DNA of 64,000 nucleotides. It comes from Acidicapsa ligni. GTDB taxonomy: Bacteria > Acidobacteriota > Terriglobia > Terriglobales > Acidobacteriaceae. The translations under genes were made by a program, and so were the position numbers. The notes below the pieces were generated by a model. The model was not told where the DNA came from, searched no databases, and worked only from the letters and a program-made list of their open reading frames with translations. Location of the stretch: the NCBI RefSeq assembly GCF_025685655.1, contig NZ_JAGSYG010000001.1:1116001-1180000 (forward strand), given 5' to 3'. Numbering within the stretch: position 1 is the stretch's first letter; the number at the start of each line of letters is the position of its first letter. Of this stretch, positions 1-8,853 are shown in pieces.

Positions 1-582
1 CCGGGCCTCAAGCTTATGCGCGAAGCTGCCGATGCACACGGTCTGCTTGCAATCAGCGAAGTCATGGAGATCTCCCAGATCGAGCCGATGCTGCCTTACA
101 TCGACTGCTTCCAGGTCGGTGCGCGTAACATGCAGAACTTCAACCTGCTTCGCGAACTAGGTAAAGTCCGCAAGCCGGTTCTGCTGAAGCGCGGCATCGC
201 AGCCACGATCGAAGAGCTGCTGCTCTCCAGTGAATACATTCTCGCTGGCGGCAACTACGACGTTATCCTCTGCGAGCGCGGCATCCGCACCTACGAGACC
301 TACACCCGCAACACGATGGATATCTCTGCGATTCCGGTCATCAAGGCGCTCTCGCATCTGCCCATCGTCGGCGATCCATCGCACGGTACGGGGCGCAGGG
401 ATCTGGTTCCTGCCATGGCCAAGGCTTCGGTTGCGGCTGGGGCAGACGGCATCATCGTCGAAGTTCACCCCAACCCGGACAAGGCCGTTTCGGACGGGGC
501 ACAGACGCTCTTCCCGGATGTCTTTGCCAAGCTTGTAGGGGATCTCAAACTGATCGCAACCGCTGTGGGCCGCAGCGTCTAA
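1..582 (+). CDS. aroF: 3-deoxy-7-phosphoheptulonate (DAHP) synthase, C-terminal part
   Basis: The 5' end lies outside the window; the frame is open from base 1. The product condenses phosphoenolpyruvate and erythrose-4-phosphate, the first step of the shikimate pathway. Family motifs visible are [15 protein letters not shown], the CERGIRTYE segment, [10 protein letters not shown] and EVHPNPDKA, which together fit the type I (AroA-beta/KDO8P-synthase-like) fold. The stop codon is followed directly, with no spacer, by the tyrA start, so the two are almost certainly one aromatic amino acid operon. Any N-terminal regulatory domain (ACT or chorismate mutase) cannot be judged here. Confidence 0.95.
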   Translation, partial: PGLKLMREAADAHGLLAISEVMEISQIEPMLPYIDCFQVGARNMQNFNLLRELGKVRKPVLLKRGIAATIEELLLSSEYILAGGNYDVILCERGIRTYETYTRNTMDISAIPVIKALSHLPIVGDPSHGTGRRDLVPAMAKASVAAGADGIIVEVHPNPDKAVSDGAQTLFPDVFAKLVGDLKLIATAVGRSV

Positions 583-1455
583 ATGACGCAGCAACTGGAG
601 CGAATCCTGATCCTAGGCACAGGCCTGCTCGGAGCATCGACAGGCCTGGCCTTGCGTTCAGCCGGCTATAGCGGTTCCATCATCGGCTGGGATAAAGACG
701 GCACACAATCCCACATTGCCCTCGGTGCCGGAGCAATTGATTCCGTTACCTCAAACCCTGTAGAAACTGCACGCGAGAGTCAGCTCATCCTGCTGGCTAC
801 GCCTGTTTACGCCATCCTCGACTGGATGAAGCAGCTTGCCCCTGTGCTCACCAACGACCATCTTGTGACGGATCTCGGCAGCACCAAGGCGCAGATCACC
901 GAGGCAGGGAACCAGCTTTTCAATCAGCGTGGCCGTGCGGGGTTTCTTGCCGGGCATCCTATGGCGGGCAAAGAAGTCAGCGGAGCCCAGGCGGCAGAGG
1001 CCAAACTTTTTCAGAACGCCGTCTGGATTTTTACGACAGATGAGAACCAGCCGCCGTTGCAGCCCGACGCCATGCACCATGCCTCGGAGTGGCGTGCCTG
1101 GGTCGAGAAATTCGGCTGCCGCACGCTCGATCTCGATGCTCATCGCCATGACGAACTGGTGGCCTGGGTCAGCCACCTTCCGCAGTTCCTGTCGACAGCT
1201 CTCACGGCGCTCATTCAGGACGAAGTCGGCGATGCGCCTGAATTAACCGCAGTTGGTGGACGCGCTCTTCGCGAAATGACGCGCCTCGGCTCCAGCCCCT
1301 ACTCCATGTGGCGCGATATCGCCCTCACCAATACGGAAGCTATCGCAGCGGCAATCCATGCCCTCGAACAGCGCCTCGCCCATCTCCGCGAAAACCTCCG
1401 TACGCCGGAGCTCCGCGAAGAGTTTGAACAAGCTAACCACTTCCGCAAAAGCTAG
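583..1455 (+). CDS. tyrA: prephenate dehydrogenase
   Basis: Oxidative decarboxylation of prephenate to 4-hydroxyphenylpyruvate in tyrosine synthesis. The 290-residue protein opens with a dinucleotide-binding loop (GTGLLG, residues 12-17). It carries the TyrA signature around LVTDLGSTK and GHPMAGKEVSG, with H125 in the position of a conserved histidine, and a later SHLPQF helix. Length is normal for a monofunctional TyrA without an ACT domain. The ATG abuts the stop of the DAHP synthase and I see no good ribosome-binding site of its own, so translational coupling is likely. Confidence 0.95.
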   Translation: MTQQLERILILGTGLLGASTGLALRSAGYSGSIIGWDKDGTQSHIALGAGAIDSVTSNPVETARESQLILLATPVYAILDWMKQLAPVLTNDHLVTDLGSTKAQITEAGNQLFNQRGRAGFLAGHPMAGKEVSGAQAAEAKLFQNAVWIFTTDENQPPLQPDAMHHASEWRAWVEKFGCRTLDLDAHRHDELVAWVSHLPQFLSTALTALIQDEVGDAPELTAVGGRALREMTRLGSSPYSMWRDIALTNTEAIAAAIHALEQRLAHLRENLRTPELREEFEQANHFRKS

Positions 1456-1641
1456 TTTTTTGAGTTCACGAGCCGTCCAAATCCGAACATCGATTTGCGG
1501 AATTGGACAGAACGTCCCCTGATATCCCGGCATTCCAAAACTCTACGCCTGATAAATGAATGATTTGCGTTGTCCATGCTGTGGCCCCGCAATTGCTAAT
1601 TCCATGCCACGCAGCAACAATCTCCACCACGGAGGCCCACC

Positions 1642-2097
1642 ATGTCTCATTTCGAACGCATCCGCGATGTAATCTCCGGCCCCTTCAGCCCGGAAATCAT
1701 GCAGCAACGCATGGCCTCAGGCTGGCAGCTTGTTTCGATCGAGTGGCGGCGCGAACTCCCCGCCTCAGAGAGCCCCAGCGAAGGCGCTTTCAATGAAGAT
1801 ATTCCCTATGGCCTTCGAATCTCCGACGATTGCCAACGCCTAGAAGTCCACCCTGCCGAAAATCAGGCCCTGATGCTTATGATGGAGCTGCTGGGGCAGG
1901 ATTTCCCTTACTCCAGTATCGTCAGCGACCTCAATGAAAAAGGCTTCCGCACTCGCGATAACAAACAGTGGACGCGTGTTGATGTCTTCAACATGATGCC
2001 GCGGCTTATCGAAGTAGGCCCACGGCTTTTTGCCTCGGAAGAGTGGAAAACACGCGGCAAAAAGTTCTTCCATCCGCGGGAGACCCCGTTCTCCTAG
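1642..2097 (+). CDS. conserved hypothetical protein with a recombinase-like helical segment
   Basis: A 151-residue cytoplasmic protein of unknown function. A GGAGG ribosome-binding site lies just upstream of the ATG, so the start is firm. The middle and C-terminal part (about residues 75-130, including LNEKGFRTRDNKQW) resembles the helical 'recombinase' domain that follows the resolvase domain in large serine recombinases. The catalytic resolvase domain is absent, so it is not a recombinase. It lies 186 bp after tyrA on the same strand. A role in DNA binding is possible but is only inference. Confidence 0.7.
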   Translation: MSHFERIRDVISGPFSPEIMQQRMASGWQLVSIEWRRELPASESPSEGAFNEDIPYGLRISDDCQRLEVHPAENQALMLMMELLGQDFPYSSIVSDLNEKGFRTRDNKQWTRVDVFNMMPRLIEVGPRLFASEEWKTRGKKFFHPRETPFS

Positions 2098-2163
2098 GTT
2101 GCTCGATCCCTGGCAACTCGATCCCAGGCTGGCGAGCGGTCTTCAAGTATTCTAGAGTTACGG

Positions 2164-3387
2164 ATGACCGCTCCTCAACGCAATACCACATGGATTCTTC
2201 TTCTACTCGGCTCGCTTTGCGTCGTTACGCCTTTTGCGATCGACATGTATCTGCCTGCCTTTTCTACTATCGCTACAGAATATAAAACCACTACCTCCGC
2301 CATCTCTCTATCGCTCTCGACTTACTTCGTTGGCTTCGCTATTGGTCAGATGATCTATGGGCCGCTGCTTGACCGCTACGGCAGAAAGCGCCCGCTCTAT
2401 GTGGGGCTCATCGTCTATGTGATCTGCTCCATTGGCTGCGCGATGGCCACAGACCTCAGAACGCTTGTGATCTTTCGCTTCCTTGAGGCCCTTGGCGGCT
2501 GTGTTGCGCAGGTGGGAGCAATCGCCATGGTTCGCGACTTTTTCCCTGTGAAAGAGAGCGCCAAAGTCTTTTCTCTGCTCTTCCTCATGATTGGTGTTTC
2601 GCCGCTGCTTGCGCCGACCATCGGCAGCACTATCGTGGCAGGCTTTGGCTGGCGATGGATCTTCGTCCTGCTGGCCACGATTGCCTTCACTATCCTGGTG
2701 CTTATCTTCTTTCATTTGCCCGAGGGGCATCCGCCGGATCACTCCGTACTGCTACACCCACCCCACATGCTCCGGAGTTTCTGGCTTATCTTCCGTAGTC
2801 CGCAGTTCCTCACCTACGCGCTCGCTGGAGCTTTCTCGTTTGCGGGTCTTTTCGGCTTTGTCGCAGGCTCGCCAATCCTCTTCATGGATGGCTTTCACAT
2901 GACGACGAGAGCTTTTGGCATGACCTTTGCCGTGCTGGTTATGGGCTTTATCGGCGGCAATCAGATGAACGTTTTGTTGCTGCGCAAGTTCACCAGTCAG
3001 CAAGTTTTTCTGGCTGCGTTGTTGCTTCAGGTCGCCACAGGGATTCTCTTCTTTTTCGGCATGCGCAGCCACCTGCTGGGCCTGGCGGGGATGATGGTGT
3101 TGTTCTTTGTCTTTCTCACTTGTATTGGCCTTACCTATCCCAATGCAGCAGCCATCGGACTGGCTCCGTTTTCCAGCGATGCAGGCCGCGCCTCCGCTCT
3201 GCTCGGCTTTTTGCAGACCGGTACGGGAGCGCTCATCGCGACCAGCATCGGGCTGCTCGGAGTCCATGCCGTTATCTCGGCGCTACCTGCAACGGCGCTT
3301 CTCGCGCTGGTGATTCTGCTGATTGGCAGGCCATTTATTGGGGTAATAGTTACAGGCGAGCAAAACGAAACCGCCCTGCTGCACTAG
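2164..3387 (+). CDS. Bcr/CflA-type MFS multidrug efflux transporter
   Basis: An inner-membrane proton antiporter of the major facilitator superfamily, 407 residues with about 12 hydrophobic segments. The first helix carries the PFAIDMYLPAF signature of the Bcr/CflA (DHA1) subfamily. The loop between helices 2 and 3 carries motif A (GPLLDRYGRKRP). Likely substrates are drugs or small toxic compounds, but specificity cannot be read from sequence. No regulator lies beside it. A strong hairpin covers its stop codon (see the terminator entry). Confidence 0.93.
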   Translation: MTAPQRNTTWILLLLGSLCVVTPFAIDMYLPAFSTIATEYKTTTSAISLSLSTYFVGFAIGQMIYGPLLDRYGRKRPLYVGLIVYVICSIGCAMATDLRTLVIFRFLEALGGCVAQVGAIAMVRDFFPVKESAKVFSLLFLMIGVSPLLAPTIGSTIVAGFGWRWIFVLLATIAFTILVLIFFHLPEGHPPDHSVLLHPPHMLRSFWLIFRSPQFLTYALAGAFSFAGLFGFVAGSPILFMDGFHMTTRAFGMTFAVLVMGFIGGNQMNVLLLRKFTSQQVFLAALLLQVATGILFFFGMRSHLLGLAGMMVLFFVFLTCIGLTYPNAAAIGLAPFSSDAGRASALLGFLQTGTGALIATSIGLLGVHAVISALPATALLALVILLIGRPFIGVIVTGEQNETALLH

Positions 3388-3398
3388 CAGGGCGGTTT
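3368..3398 (+). terminator. terminator-like hairpin overlapping the efflux-pump stop codon
   Basis: A perfect 13-bp stem (3368-3380 with 3386-3398) has a 5-base loop and a GC-rich core flanked by A and T runs. The last codons and the TAG stop of the MFS gene lie inside it. It sits between this gene and the convergent VWFA gene and could end transcription from either side. Confidence 0.75.
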
Positions 3399-3448
3399 AT
3401 CGGCAGGTGCTTCGATTGAGGATGATAGATGCGAGTCTGCTCGGGCAA

Positions 3449-4390
3449 TTACTCCTGCGCAGCGCCCTGACGGTACACAAACACCTGCCCTGGAATATCT
3501 ACGCTTGATCCCGGCACTTTCAACTTCAGCCGCATGTTCGTTACCTGTGGCTTGCCGCTGAGGTTGGTCACAAAGCTCAACTCGTACTGGTTAAGCAGCC
3601 TGCGATTCAAGTCCTCAAGGTAGGGCTGAAACGATACGGGATTGCCGATCCCTTCCCAGTAGGAGCGTCCGCCGGTTGATTGTGTTACCTGCAGCATCAG
3701 GTTCTGACCGGCATTGTTTTGATACAGGGTGTTGTTCGCACGTCCCTGATCGCGCCAGTAGATCGTGTAGATAATGAGTCCAGCCCGCACGGAGTCGGTA
3801 ATCGCCGCCTGCAGATATGGATCATCCGGATCAAAGCGACGTTCGTAGTTGTCTACGCCGTCGGTTATCGCGATCACTTCACGCCGCGCAGTGCGGTCGT
3901 TTGAAGGCCAGCTCTTCGCAAGATCAGAGATGCAGAAGTAGGGACTGGCATTCAGACCCGGTACGCCACCCGGCAGATGAAGCCCCTTCAAGACCAGGGC
4001 ACGATCCGTCGATAGCGGAGAAGCAAAGACCGAGCGTCCATTTTGCATGTACGCGATCCCTACTTTCGCATTGGGCGGCAGTCGCTGAATGAAATGCGCA
4101 ATTTCTTCCATCTGGCTTCCAAGGCCATTGCGCGCGCCGCCATCGATCAATACCACCATCTCCAGGCCTGCCTGGGGTCCAAGCGGCTTAAAGCTGGTGA
4201 TATCGGCCTCTTTGCCGCCTACCTGAAGTTTCAGTCCCTGTGTGGAGACGCTTGCAGGTGCGCCGTCCTGTTTGGGCAGAATGGTTATCACGGCCTGCCC
4301 CTGCCCCTTTTGTTCATATTGACCAAACGCTGGCGCCGCCAACAAAAGTGCACCAGCCATCATTCCAACAGCGACTCTAAGTTTCGACAT
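3449..4390 (-). CDS. secreted VWFA-domain protein
   Basis: A 313-residue protein with an N-terminal signal peptide (about residues 1-23, cleaved after AFG or nearby). The rest is a von Willebrand factor A fold of the type abundant in Acidobacteria ('VWFA-related domain'). The start is supported by GGGAG 8 bases upstream. The strand carrying the metal site reads VVLIDGGARNG in place of the usual DxSxS, so metal binding may be altered. A later TDGVDN motif is intact. The likely role is protein-protein contact in the periplasm or outside the cell; the partner is unknown. Confidence 0.85.
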   Translation of the reverse strand: MSKLRVAVGMMAGALLLAAPAFGQYEQKGQGQAVITILPKQDGAPASVSTQGLKLQVGGKEADITSFKPLGPQAGLEMVVLIDGGARNGLGSQMEEIAHFIQRLPPNAKVGIAYMQNGRSVFASPLSTDRALVLKGLHLPGGVPGLNASPYFCISDLAKSWPSNDRTARREVIAITDGVDNYERRFDPDDPYLQAAITDSVRAGLIIYTIYWRDQGRANNTLYQNNAGQNLMLQVTQSTGGRSYWEGIGNPVSFQPYLEDLNRRLLNQYELSFVTNLSGKPQVTNMRLKLKVPGSSVDIPGQVFVYRQGAAQE

Positions 4391-4570
4391 TTGGAGTTAC
4401 TCCCTTTGAAGTAGACACGCAATCACCACAAAAGTTGACTCTGCCAACTTCGCCTACATCTTTCTAACAATTTAGATGTATTGGACGGTCGATTTGTCTC
4501 CGTTGCGGGAACATAGTGACAATTGAATTACCTGCAACAAGCCGTGCCGCCCGCCATTTACAATCAATCC

Positions 4571-5323
4571 GTGCAGACTGATTCGTCAAACGCTATCATC
4601 CAGGCCGAAAACCTTACCAAGGTCTATCGCTCCGGCCGCATTGAAGTCCCAGCCGTCCGCGGCGTCTCGTTCAGTGTCAAGCGCGGTGAATTCATCGCCA
4701 TCGTTGGTCCGTCGGGTTCCGGCAAATCCACGCTCTTTTACCTCCTCGGAGGTCTCACCCGCGCTACCACCGGCCGCGTGATCATCGACGGCGTCGATTT
4801 TGCGACGTTGAACGATGCTGAACGCACGCGCCTCCGCAAGCAGCGCATCGGCTTCGTATTTCAGCGGTTTAACCTGCTGCCGACTTTGACCGCCATGGGC
4901 AACATTGAAATAGCCCACGACATCAGCGGCCAGAAGAAGCCTCTCGATCACGCCTATCTCGATTCACTGAGCGAGCTGCTCTCCATTCGCGGCCGTCTCG
5001 ATCATCGTCCGAGTGAGCTTTCCGGTGGGGAACAGCAACGCGTAGCTATTGCCCGTGCGCTCATCACCAGGCCTGCAATTGTGCTTGCCGATGAACCGAC
5101 CGGCAATCTCGACACCAAGAACTCTGACGCTGTGCTGGCGATGCTTCGCCGCTCCAATAAAGAGCTGGGCCAGACCGTTCTCATGATCACCCACAATCTT
5201 GAGGCTGCTGCCATTGCTGACCGCATCCTCCAGGTTCGGGACGGCGAGATTGTCTCCACAGTGAGCACTCCGCACGCAGTCTTTCCGACAGCTACTCCGA
5301 GCGCTTATATTCCTGATCTGTAA
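4571..5323 (+). CDS. ABC transporter ATP-binding protein, LolD/MacB-like
   Basis: The nucleotide-binding subunit of an ABC exporter of the MacB/LolD/FtsE class. It shows Walker A GPSGSGKST, Q-loop VFQRFNLLPTLT, signature LSGGEQQRVAIARAL, Walker B IVLADEPTGNLD and the H-loop TH. I place the start at the GTG at 4571 (250 residues) because family members begin shortly before this domain. A TTG at 4523 would add 16 residues, and neither has a clear ribosome-binding site. No permease gene lies next to it, so its membrane partner must be encoded elsewhere. Confidence 0.88.
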   Translation: MQTDSSNAIIQAENLTKVYRSGRIEVPAVRGVSFSVKRGEFIAIVGPSGSGKSTLFYLLGGLTRATTGRVIIDGVDFATLNDAERTRLRKQRIGFVFQRFNLLPTLTAMGNIEIAHDISGQKKPLDHAYLDSLSELLSIRGRLDHRPSELSGGEQQRVAIARALITRPAIVLADEPTGNLDTKNSDAVLAMLRRSNKELGQTVLMITHNLEAAAIADRILQVRDGEIVSTVSTPHAVFPTATPSAYIPDL

Positions 5324-5597
5324 CGCATCGAGACCTGGAATCCATCAGGTTTTCTGCTGTCGGTTGTCCAGGTACTGCCTTTTGGGCTTTTGAATTGAGG
5401 AGATCGGTGATGGTCAATTCAGGACAGGGGCGGCTTGAATGGGCAGCTTGATCGGAATGGGGAACAGTCAGGGGCTGGGTGGCTTGCTGGTAAGGCTTTC
5501 AGTCCTTTTGGTCCGGCCTAATCCAGCATCTGCACCGAATACAGGGTGGCAAAGTTTGACCCCGCCAGCCCCAGCCGATATACTCACTAAGTAACAA

Positions 5598-5672
5598 GCG
5601 GGAGTAGCTCAGTGGTAGAGCATCGCCTTGCCAAGGCGAGGGTCGCGAGTTCAAATCTCGTCTCCCGCTCCA
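5598..5672 (+). tRNA. tRNA-Gly (GCC)
   Basis: A full cloverleaf: acceptor GCGGGAG/CTCCCGC, anticodon stem TCGCC/GGCGA around the loop TTGCCAA (anticodon GCC at 5630-5632), a GTTCAAATC T-loop, discriminator U and an encoded CCA at 5670-5672. Confidence 0.97.
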
Positions 5673-5756
5673 TTCCGCCCTCCGGCCCCAGCCGGATTGG
5701 CTACGGTAGGAATGGAAGATTCACCTCAAATCTAATAGATCTGCCTTGCCAAGGCG
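5625..5756. repeat. 14-base repeat shared by tRNA-Gly and the tRNA-Cys upstream edge
   Basis: GCCTTGCCAAGGCG occurs exactly at 5625-5638 (the anticodon arm of tRNA-Gly) and at 5743-5756 (running into the first bases of tRNA-Cys). The range given here spans both copies and the bases between. Confidence 0.5.
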
Positions 5757-5827
5757 CGGTACCCAAGTGGTAAGGGAGAGGTCTGCAAAACCTTTATGCG
5801 TCGGTTCGATCCCGACCCGCGCCTCCA
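5753..5827 (+). tRNA. tRNA-Cys (GCA)
   Basis: Acceptor GGCGCGG/CCGCGCC, anticodon stem GAGGT/ACCTT around CTGCAAA (anticodon GCA at 5785-5787), GGTTCGATCC T-arm, discriminator U as expected for cysteine, and encoded CCA at 5825-5827. It lies 80 bases after tRNA-Gly on the same strand, so the two are probably co-transcribed. Confidence 0.97.
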
Positions 5828-6009
5828 AATCCTAAAATAATTTAGCAATTAACGACCAGTGAGAAAACCTGGTTGACCCGTTGCGGAATAAGCTGCGGAG
5901 TAAATTCTCCTGCTCTTACTGGATTGACAGCGAATTCAGCAGAGATTGCGTCCCTACCAGGGCTTGGCTGGCGCGATACCTTTATCGGGCATACTGGCGA
6001 CTCAATCGG

Positions 6010-6909
6010 TTAGCTTGTTCCCGATAAGGATTCCAACAGTGCCGCCAGATCCCGCTTGAGATAGGACAGCTTGGCTCGCACATCCTGAAGCATCGCCATC
6101 CTGTCTTCCAGGTCATCAATGCTGAGGACCTGATGCTGTGCCGGCATACTCGTGACGTGGTCGATCTTTACTTGACCTGCGGGAGTGCTGGGCGGTGGAT
6201 CAAGACGTTTGAGTTCAAGCCAGGTTCTGACGAGCCTCTCTTTGCGCGTGATGTGATCCGGATCGCTTGGAGCAACTTCATTCAGGAATTGCCAGACGAT
6301 CGGGGGATAGTTACTGGTTGAAAGTACAGGCCGGTCGAAGAATTGCGCCAGCATGTTTGAATCGGTTTCAAGAACGCGGGATTCCCCCTTCTGTGCGTGA
6401 ATCCCATACAGTGCGAGTCCCGCGGCCAAAGCGCCTCCGGTTATGCCTGTTCCAGCCGCTGCCGCGGTCTGTTTTGTCGAGAGTTGTAATCCTGCGCTTG
6501 TTCCTCCGAGTCCTCCGCCTACAAGAGCGCTCCAGAGGTTTGCACGGGTCACGCGACTGTCGCGTCGATCAGCGAGGAAGCCTCGCACTTCCGTCGATCG
6601 GGCAATCTCGTTATCAATTTCTGCCAGGGTGGCATCAATCTGCAACTGAACGGTGGTCGTTCGCTCGACGATTCGTTGATGCAGCCACAGAATTCTCCAT
6701 TGCTCAGGCGACCCGGGCAAGCCATCTTGAGGTGCATGATGGAGTTCGTTGAGCTCTGCGCTGATCCCGATTAACTGCGCGGTATCGGCGACGGGCGCGA
6801 TCGCTGAATTTAAAGAGGCATTCGAATTTCCCACGCTGCCACTCTGGCCCTGGACACTAGCGGAGAAAAGAAAGCCAAGCAGCGCTATGAGCTTCCACTT
6901 GTGTTTCAT
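6010..6909 (-). CDS. secreted protein of unknown function with a central glycine/alanine-rich segment
   Basis: I do not recognise the family. The ATG at 6909 gives a clear signal peptide (KHKWKLIALLGFLFSASVQG) and a 299-residue product; the frame stays open to 7023 but the extra residues look non-coding. Residues about 90-140 are predicted helical and rich in charged residues. A Gly/Ala-rich stretch at about 145-175 could be a second membrane segment or hairpin. The C-terminal third is helical again and coiled-coil-like. It is probably periplasmic or membrane-anchored. It stands alone between the tRNAs and the divergent malonate operon. Confidence 0.65.
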   Translation of the reverse strand: MKHKWKLIALLGFLFSASVQGQSGSVGNSNASLNSAIAPVADTAQLIGISAELNELHHAPQDGLPGSPEQWRILWLHQRIVERTTTVQLQIDATLAEIDNEIARSTEVRGFLADRRDSRVTRANLWSALVGGGLGGTSAGLQLSTKQTAAAAGTGITGGALAAGLALYGIHAQKGESRVLETDSNMLAQFFDRPVLSTSNYPPIVWQFLNEVAPSDPDHITRKERLVRTWLELKRLDPPPSTPAGQVKIDHVTSMPAQHQVLSIDDLEDRMAMLQDVRAKLSYLKRDLAALLESLSGTS

Positions 6910-7108
6910 TGGTTCAAGAATGCCATGCGATTTGGAATACATAAACGACCTTCCGAAACTCTCAACCTGAACGCTACAATGGCGTAGATTTGCTCTTGCG
7001 GGGATACCTCTGGCCAGCTGCATATCCCGTAACGAATATCATATGGATGCTCATACGATGCAGGAAGTCCAGCCGAGCGCTGCCGGTGAATTCCTGTTGG
7101 GCGCTCGC

Positions 7109-7125
7109 GATTAAAAATTTTTATC
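7109..7125. promoter_or_regulatory. A/T-rich near-palindrome upstream of the mdc operon
   Basis: GATTAAAAATTTTTATC reads almost the same on both strands. It sits about 75 bases before the mdcA start, in the only sizeable gap upstream of the operon. It could be an operator or an AT-rich upstream element. No convincing -35/-10 pair was seen beside it. Confidence 0.3.
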
Positions 7126-7200
7126 ACTGTAAGAAAAAACTCAAAATCCTAATCCATCGGAAGTAGCTCTAACTGTCAGTGAAGACGAAAGGAACAGCGA

Positions 7201-8853
7201 ATGAGTGAGCAACAGCAACGGCCGACGTCGTGGACGACTCGTCGTGACGAGAAGGCGCGACGCATGCAGGTGGTCAAACCCTGGATGAATGGTCCGGTAT
7301 TGGCGCAGGGCAAGATAGTCGAGGCTCTCGAATCGGTCATCGCAGCCAACGACCGGATCGTGATGGAGGGCGATAACCAAAAGCAGGCTGACTTTTTGTC
7401 ACGGTCCCTGGTGCAGGTCGATGCGAAGAAGGTTCACAATTTGCACCTGATCATCTCAAGCATCAGCCGCCCGGAGCATCTCACCCTTTTCGAGTTGGGC
7501 ATTGCAAAGAAGGTGGATTTTGCGTTTGCAGGACCTCAAAGTCTTCGTGTTGCTCAACTGCTGGAAGATGGCATTTTAGAGATCGGTGCAATTCATACTT
7601 ATGTCGAGCTATACGCCCGGCTGCTTGTCGACCTGATTCCCAATGTCGTGCTGGTATGCGCAGAGCAGGCCGATCATGAGGGCAACCTGTTTACCGGACC
7701 CAACACGGAAGATACTCCGGTGATTGTGGAAGCTGCTGCGTTTCACGATGCGATCGTGGTTGTTCAGGTGAACAAGATTGTCGATAAGCTTCCGCGTGTC
7801 GATATTCCGGCGTCATGGGTGGATATTGTCGTAGAAGCCGACAAACCCTTCGCAGTGGAGCCGCTCTTTACCCGTGACCCCCGTCACATCAATGACCTTC
7901 AGATTCTTACTGGGATGATGGTCATTCGCGGCGTCTATGAGCGACACCAGGTGCAGTCGCTCAATCATGGAATCGGCTTCGATACTGCCGCTATCGAACT
8001 GCTGCTGCCGACGTATGGGGAGTCGTTGGGACTTCGCGGGAAGATATGCAAACACTTCGCGCTCAACCCGCATCCGACGCTTATACCTGCTATCGAGAGC
8101 GGCTGGGTCCAGAGCATTCACTCTTTCGGCAGTGAAGTTGGAATGGATGACTACATTCGCGCCAGACCCGATGTCTTCTTTACGGGCCGCGACGGGAGTC
8201 TGCGTTCCAACCGCGTTCTCTGTCAGCTTGCTGGCCAATACGCTGTTGACGCCTTTATTGGAGCGACGCTCCAGATGGACGGCGATGCCAATTCATCTAC
8301 AGTGGTAACGGGTCGCCTTGCCGGTTTTGGCGGTGCGCCGAATATGGGACACGATCCTCATGGGCGCCGTCACTCAACACCTGCGTGGCTCGATCTCAAA
8401 ACCGATCCAAGCCCGCTAGCGCGCGGTCGAAAGCTTGTTGTGCAGACGCTGGAAACGTTCTCTAAAGGTGGGGTTCCTGCTTTTGTTGAAACGCTGGATG
8501 CGGTCGAGGTCGGAAAGAAGGCAGGCATGCCTATCACTCCGATCATGATCTATGGAGACGATGTCAGCCACGTCGTAACGGAGGAAGGGATAGCTTACCT
8601 CTATAAGACGGCGGGTATTGAGGAGCGTAGGCGTGCACTGGCGGCTGTTGCAGGCATTAGCCCGGTAGGTCTGAAGGCGAAGCCTGCTGAGACGGCAGAG
8701 CTTCGTCGCAAGGGCATCGTTGCGTATCCGGAAGACATCGGTGTGCAGCGGCTCCAGGCGAACCGCTCCTTGCTCGCTGCCCGCAGCATGGAGGATCTGG
8801 TTGCATGGTCCGACGGCCTGTATCAACCTCCAGCCAAGTTCAGGAACTGGTAA
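7201..8853 (+). CDS. mdcA: malonate decarboxylase alpha subunit (malonyl-S-ACP:acetate transferase)
   Basis: The alpha subunit swaps acetyl and malonyl groups on the acyl-carrier subunit during malonate to acetate plus CO2 decarboxylation. The protein has 550 residues, the usual MdcA length. Its start (MSEQQQRPTSWTTRRDEKARR) has an AAAGGA ribosome-binding site. Family segments include GPNTEDTPVIVEAAAFHDAIV and GGAPNMGHDPHGRRH. It is the first gene of an eight-gene run in the Klebsiella order A-B-C-D-E-F-G-H. Its TAA overlaps the mdcB ATG (TAATG), so the two are coupled. Confidence 0.96.
   Translation: MSEQQQRPTSWTTRRDEKARRMQVVKPWMNGPVLAQGKIVEALESVIAANDRIVMEGDNQKQADFLSRSLVQVDAKKVHNLHLIISSISRPEHLTLFELGIAKKVDFAFAGPQSLRVAQLLEDGILEIGAIHTYVELYARLLVDLIPNVVLVCAEQADHEGNLFTGPNTEDTPVIVEAAAFHDAIVVVQVNKIVDKLPRVDIPASWVDIVVEADKPFAVEPLFTRDPRHINDLQILTGMMVIRGVYERHQVQSLNHGIGFDTAAIELLLPTYGESLGLRGKICKHFALNPHPTLIPAIESGWVQSIHSFGSEVGMDDYIRARPDVFFTGRDGSLRSNRVLCQLAGQYAVDAFIGATLQMDGDANSSTVVTGRLAGFGGAPNMGHDPHGRRHSTPAWLDLKTDPSPLARGRKLVVQTLETFSKGGVPAFVETLDAVEVGKKAGMPITPIMIYGDDVSHVVTEEGIAYLYKTAGIEERRRALAAVAGISPVGLKAKPAETAELRRKGIVAYPEDIGVQRLQANRSLLAARSMEDLVAWSDGLYQPPAKFRNW

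Noticed and set aside
5828..6009. A possible degraded gene between tRNA-Cys and the next protein.
   Set aside because: No frame longer than a few codons gave a recognisable segment.
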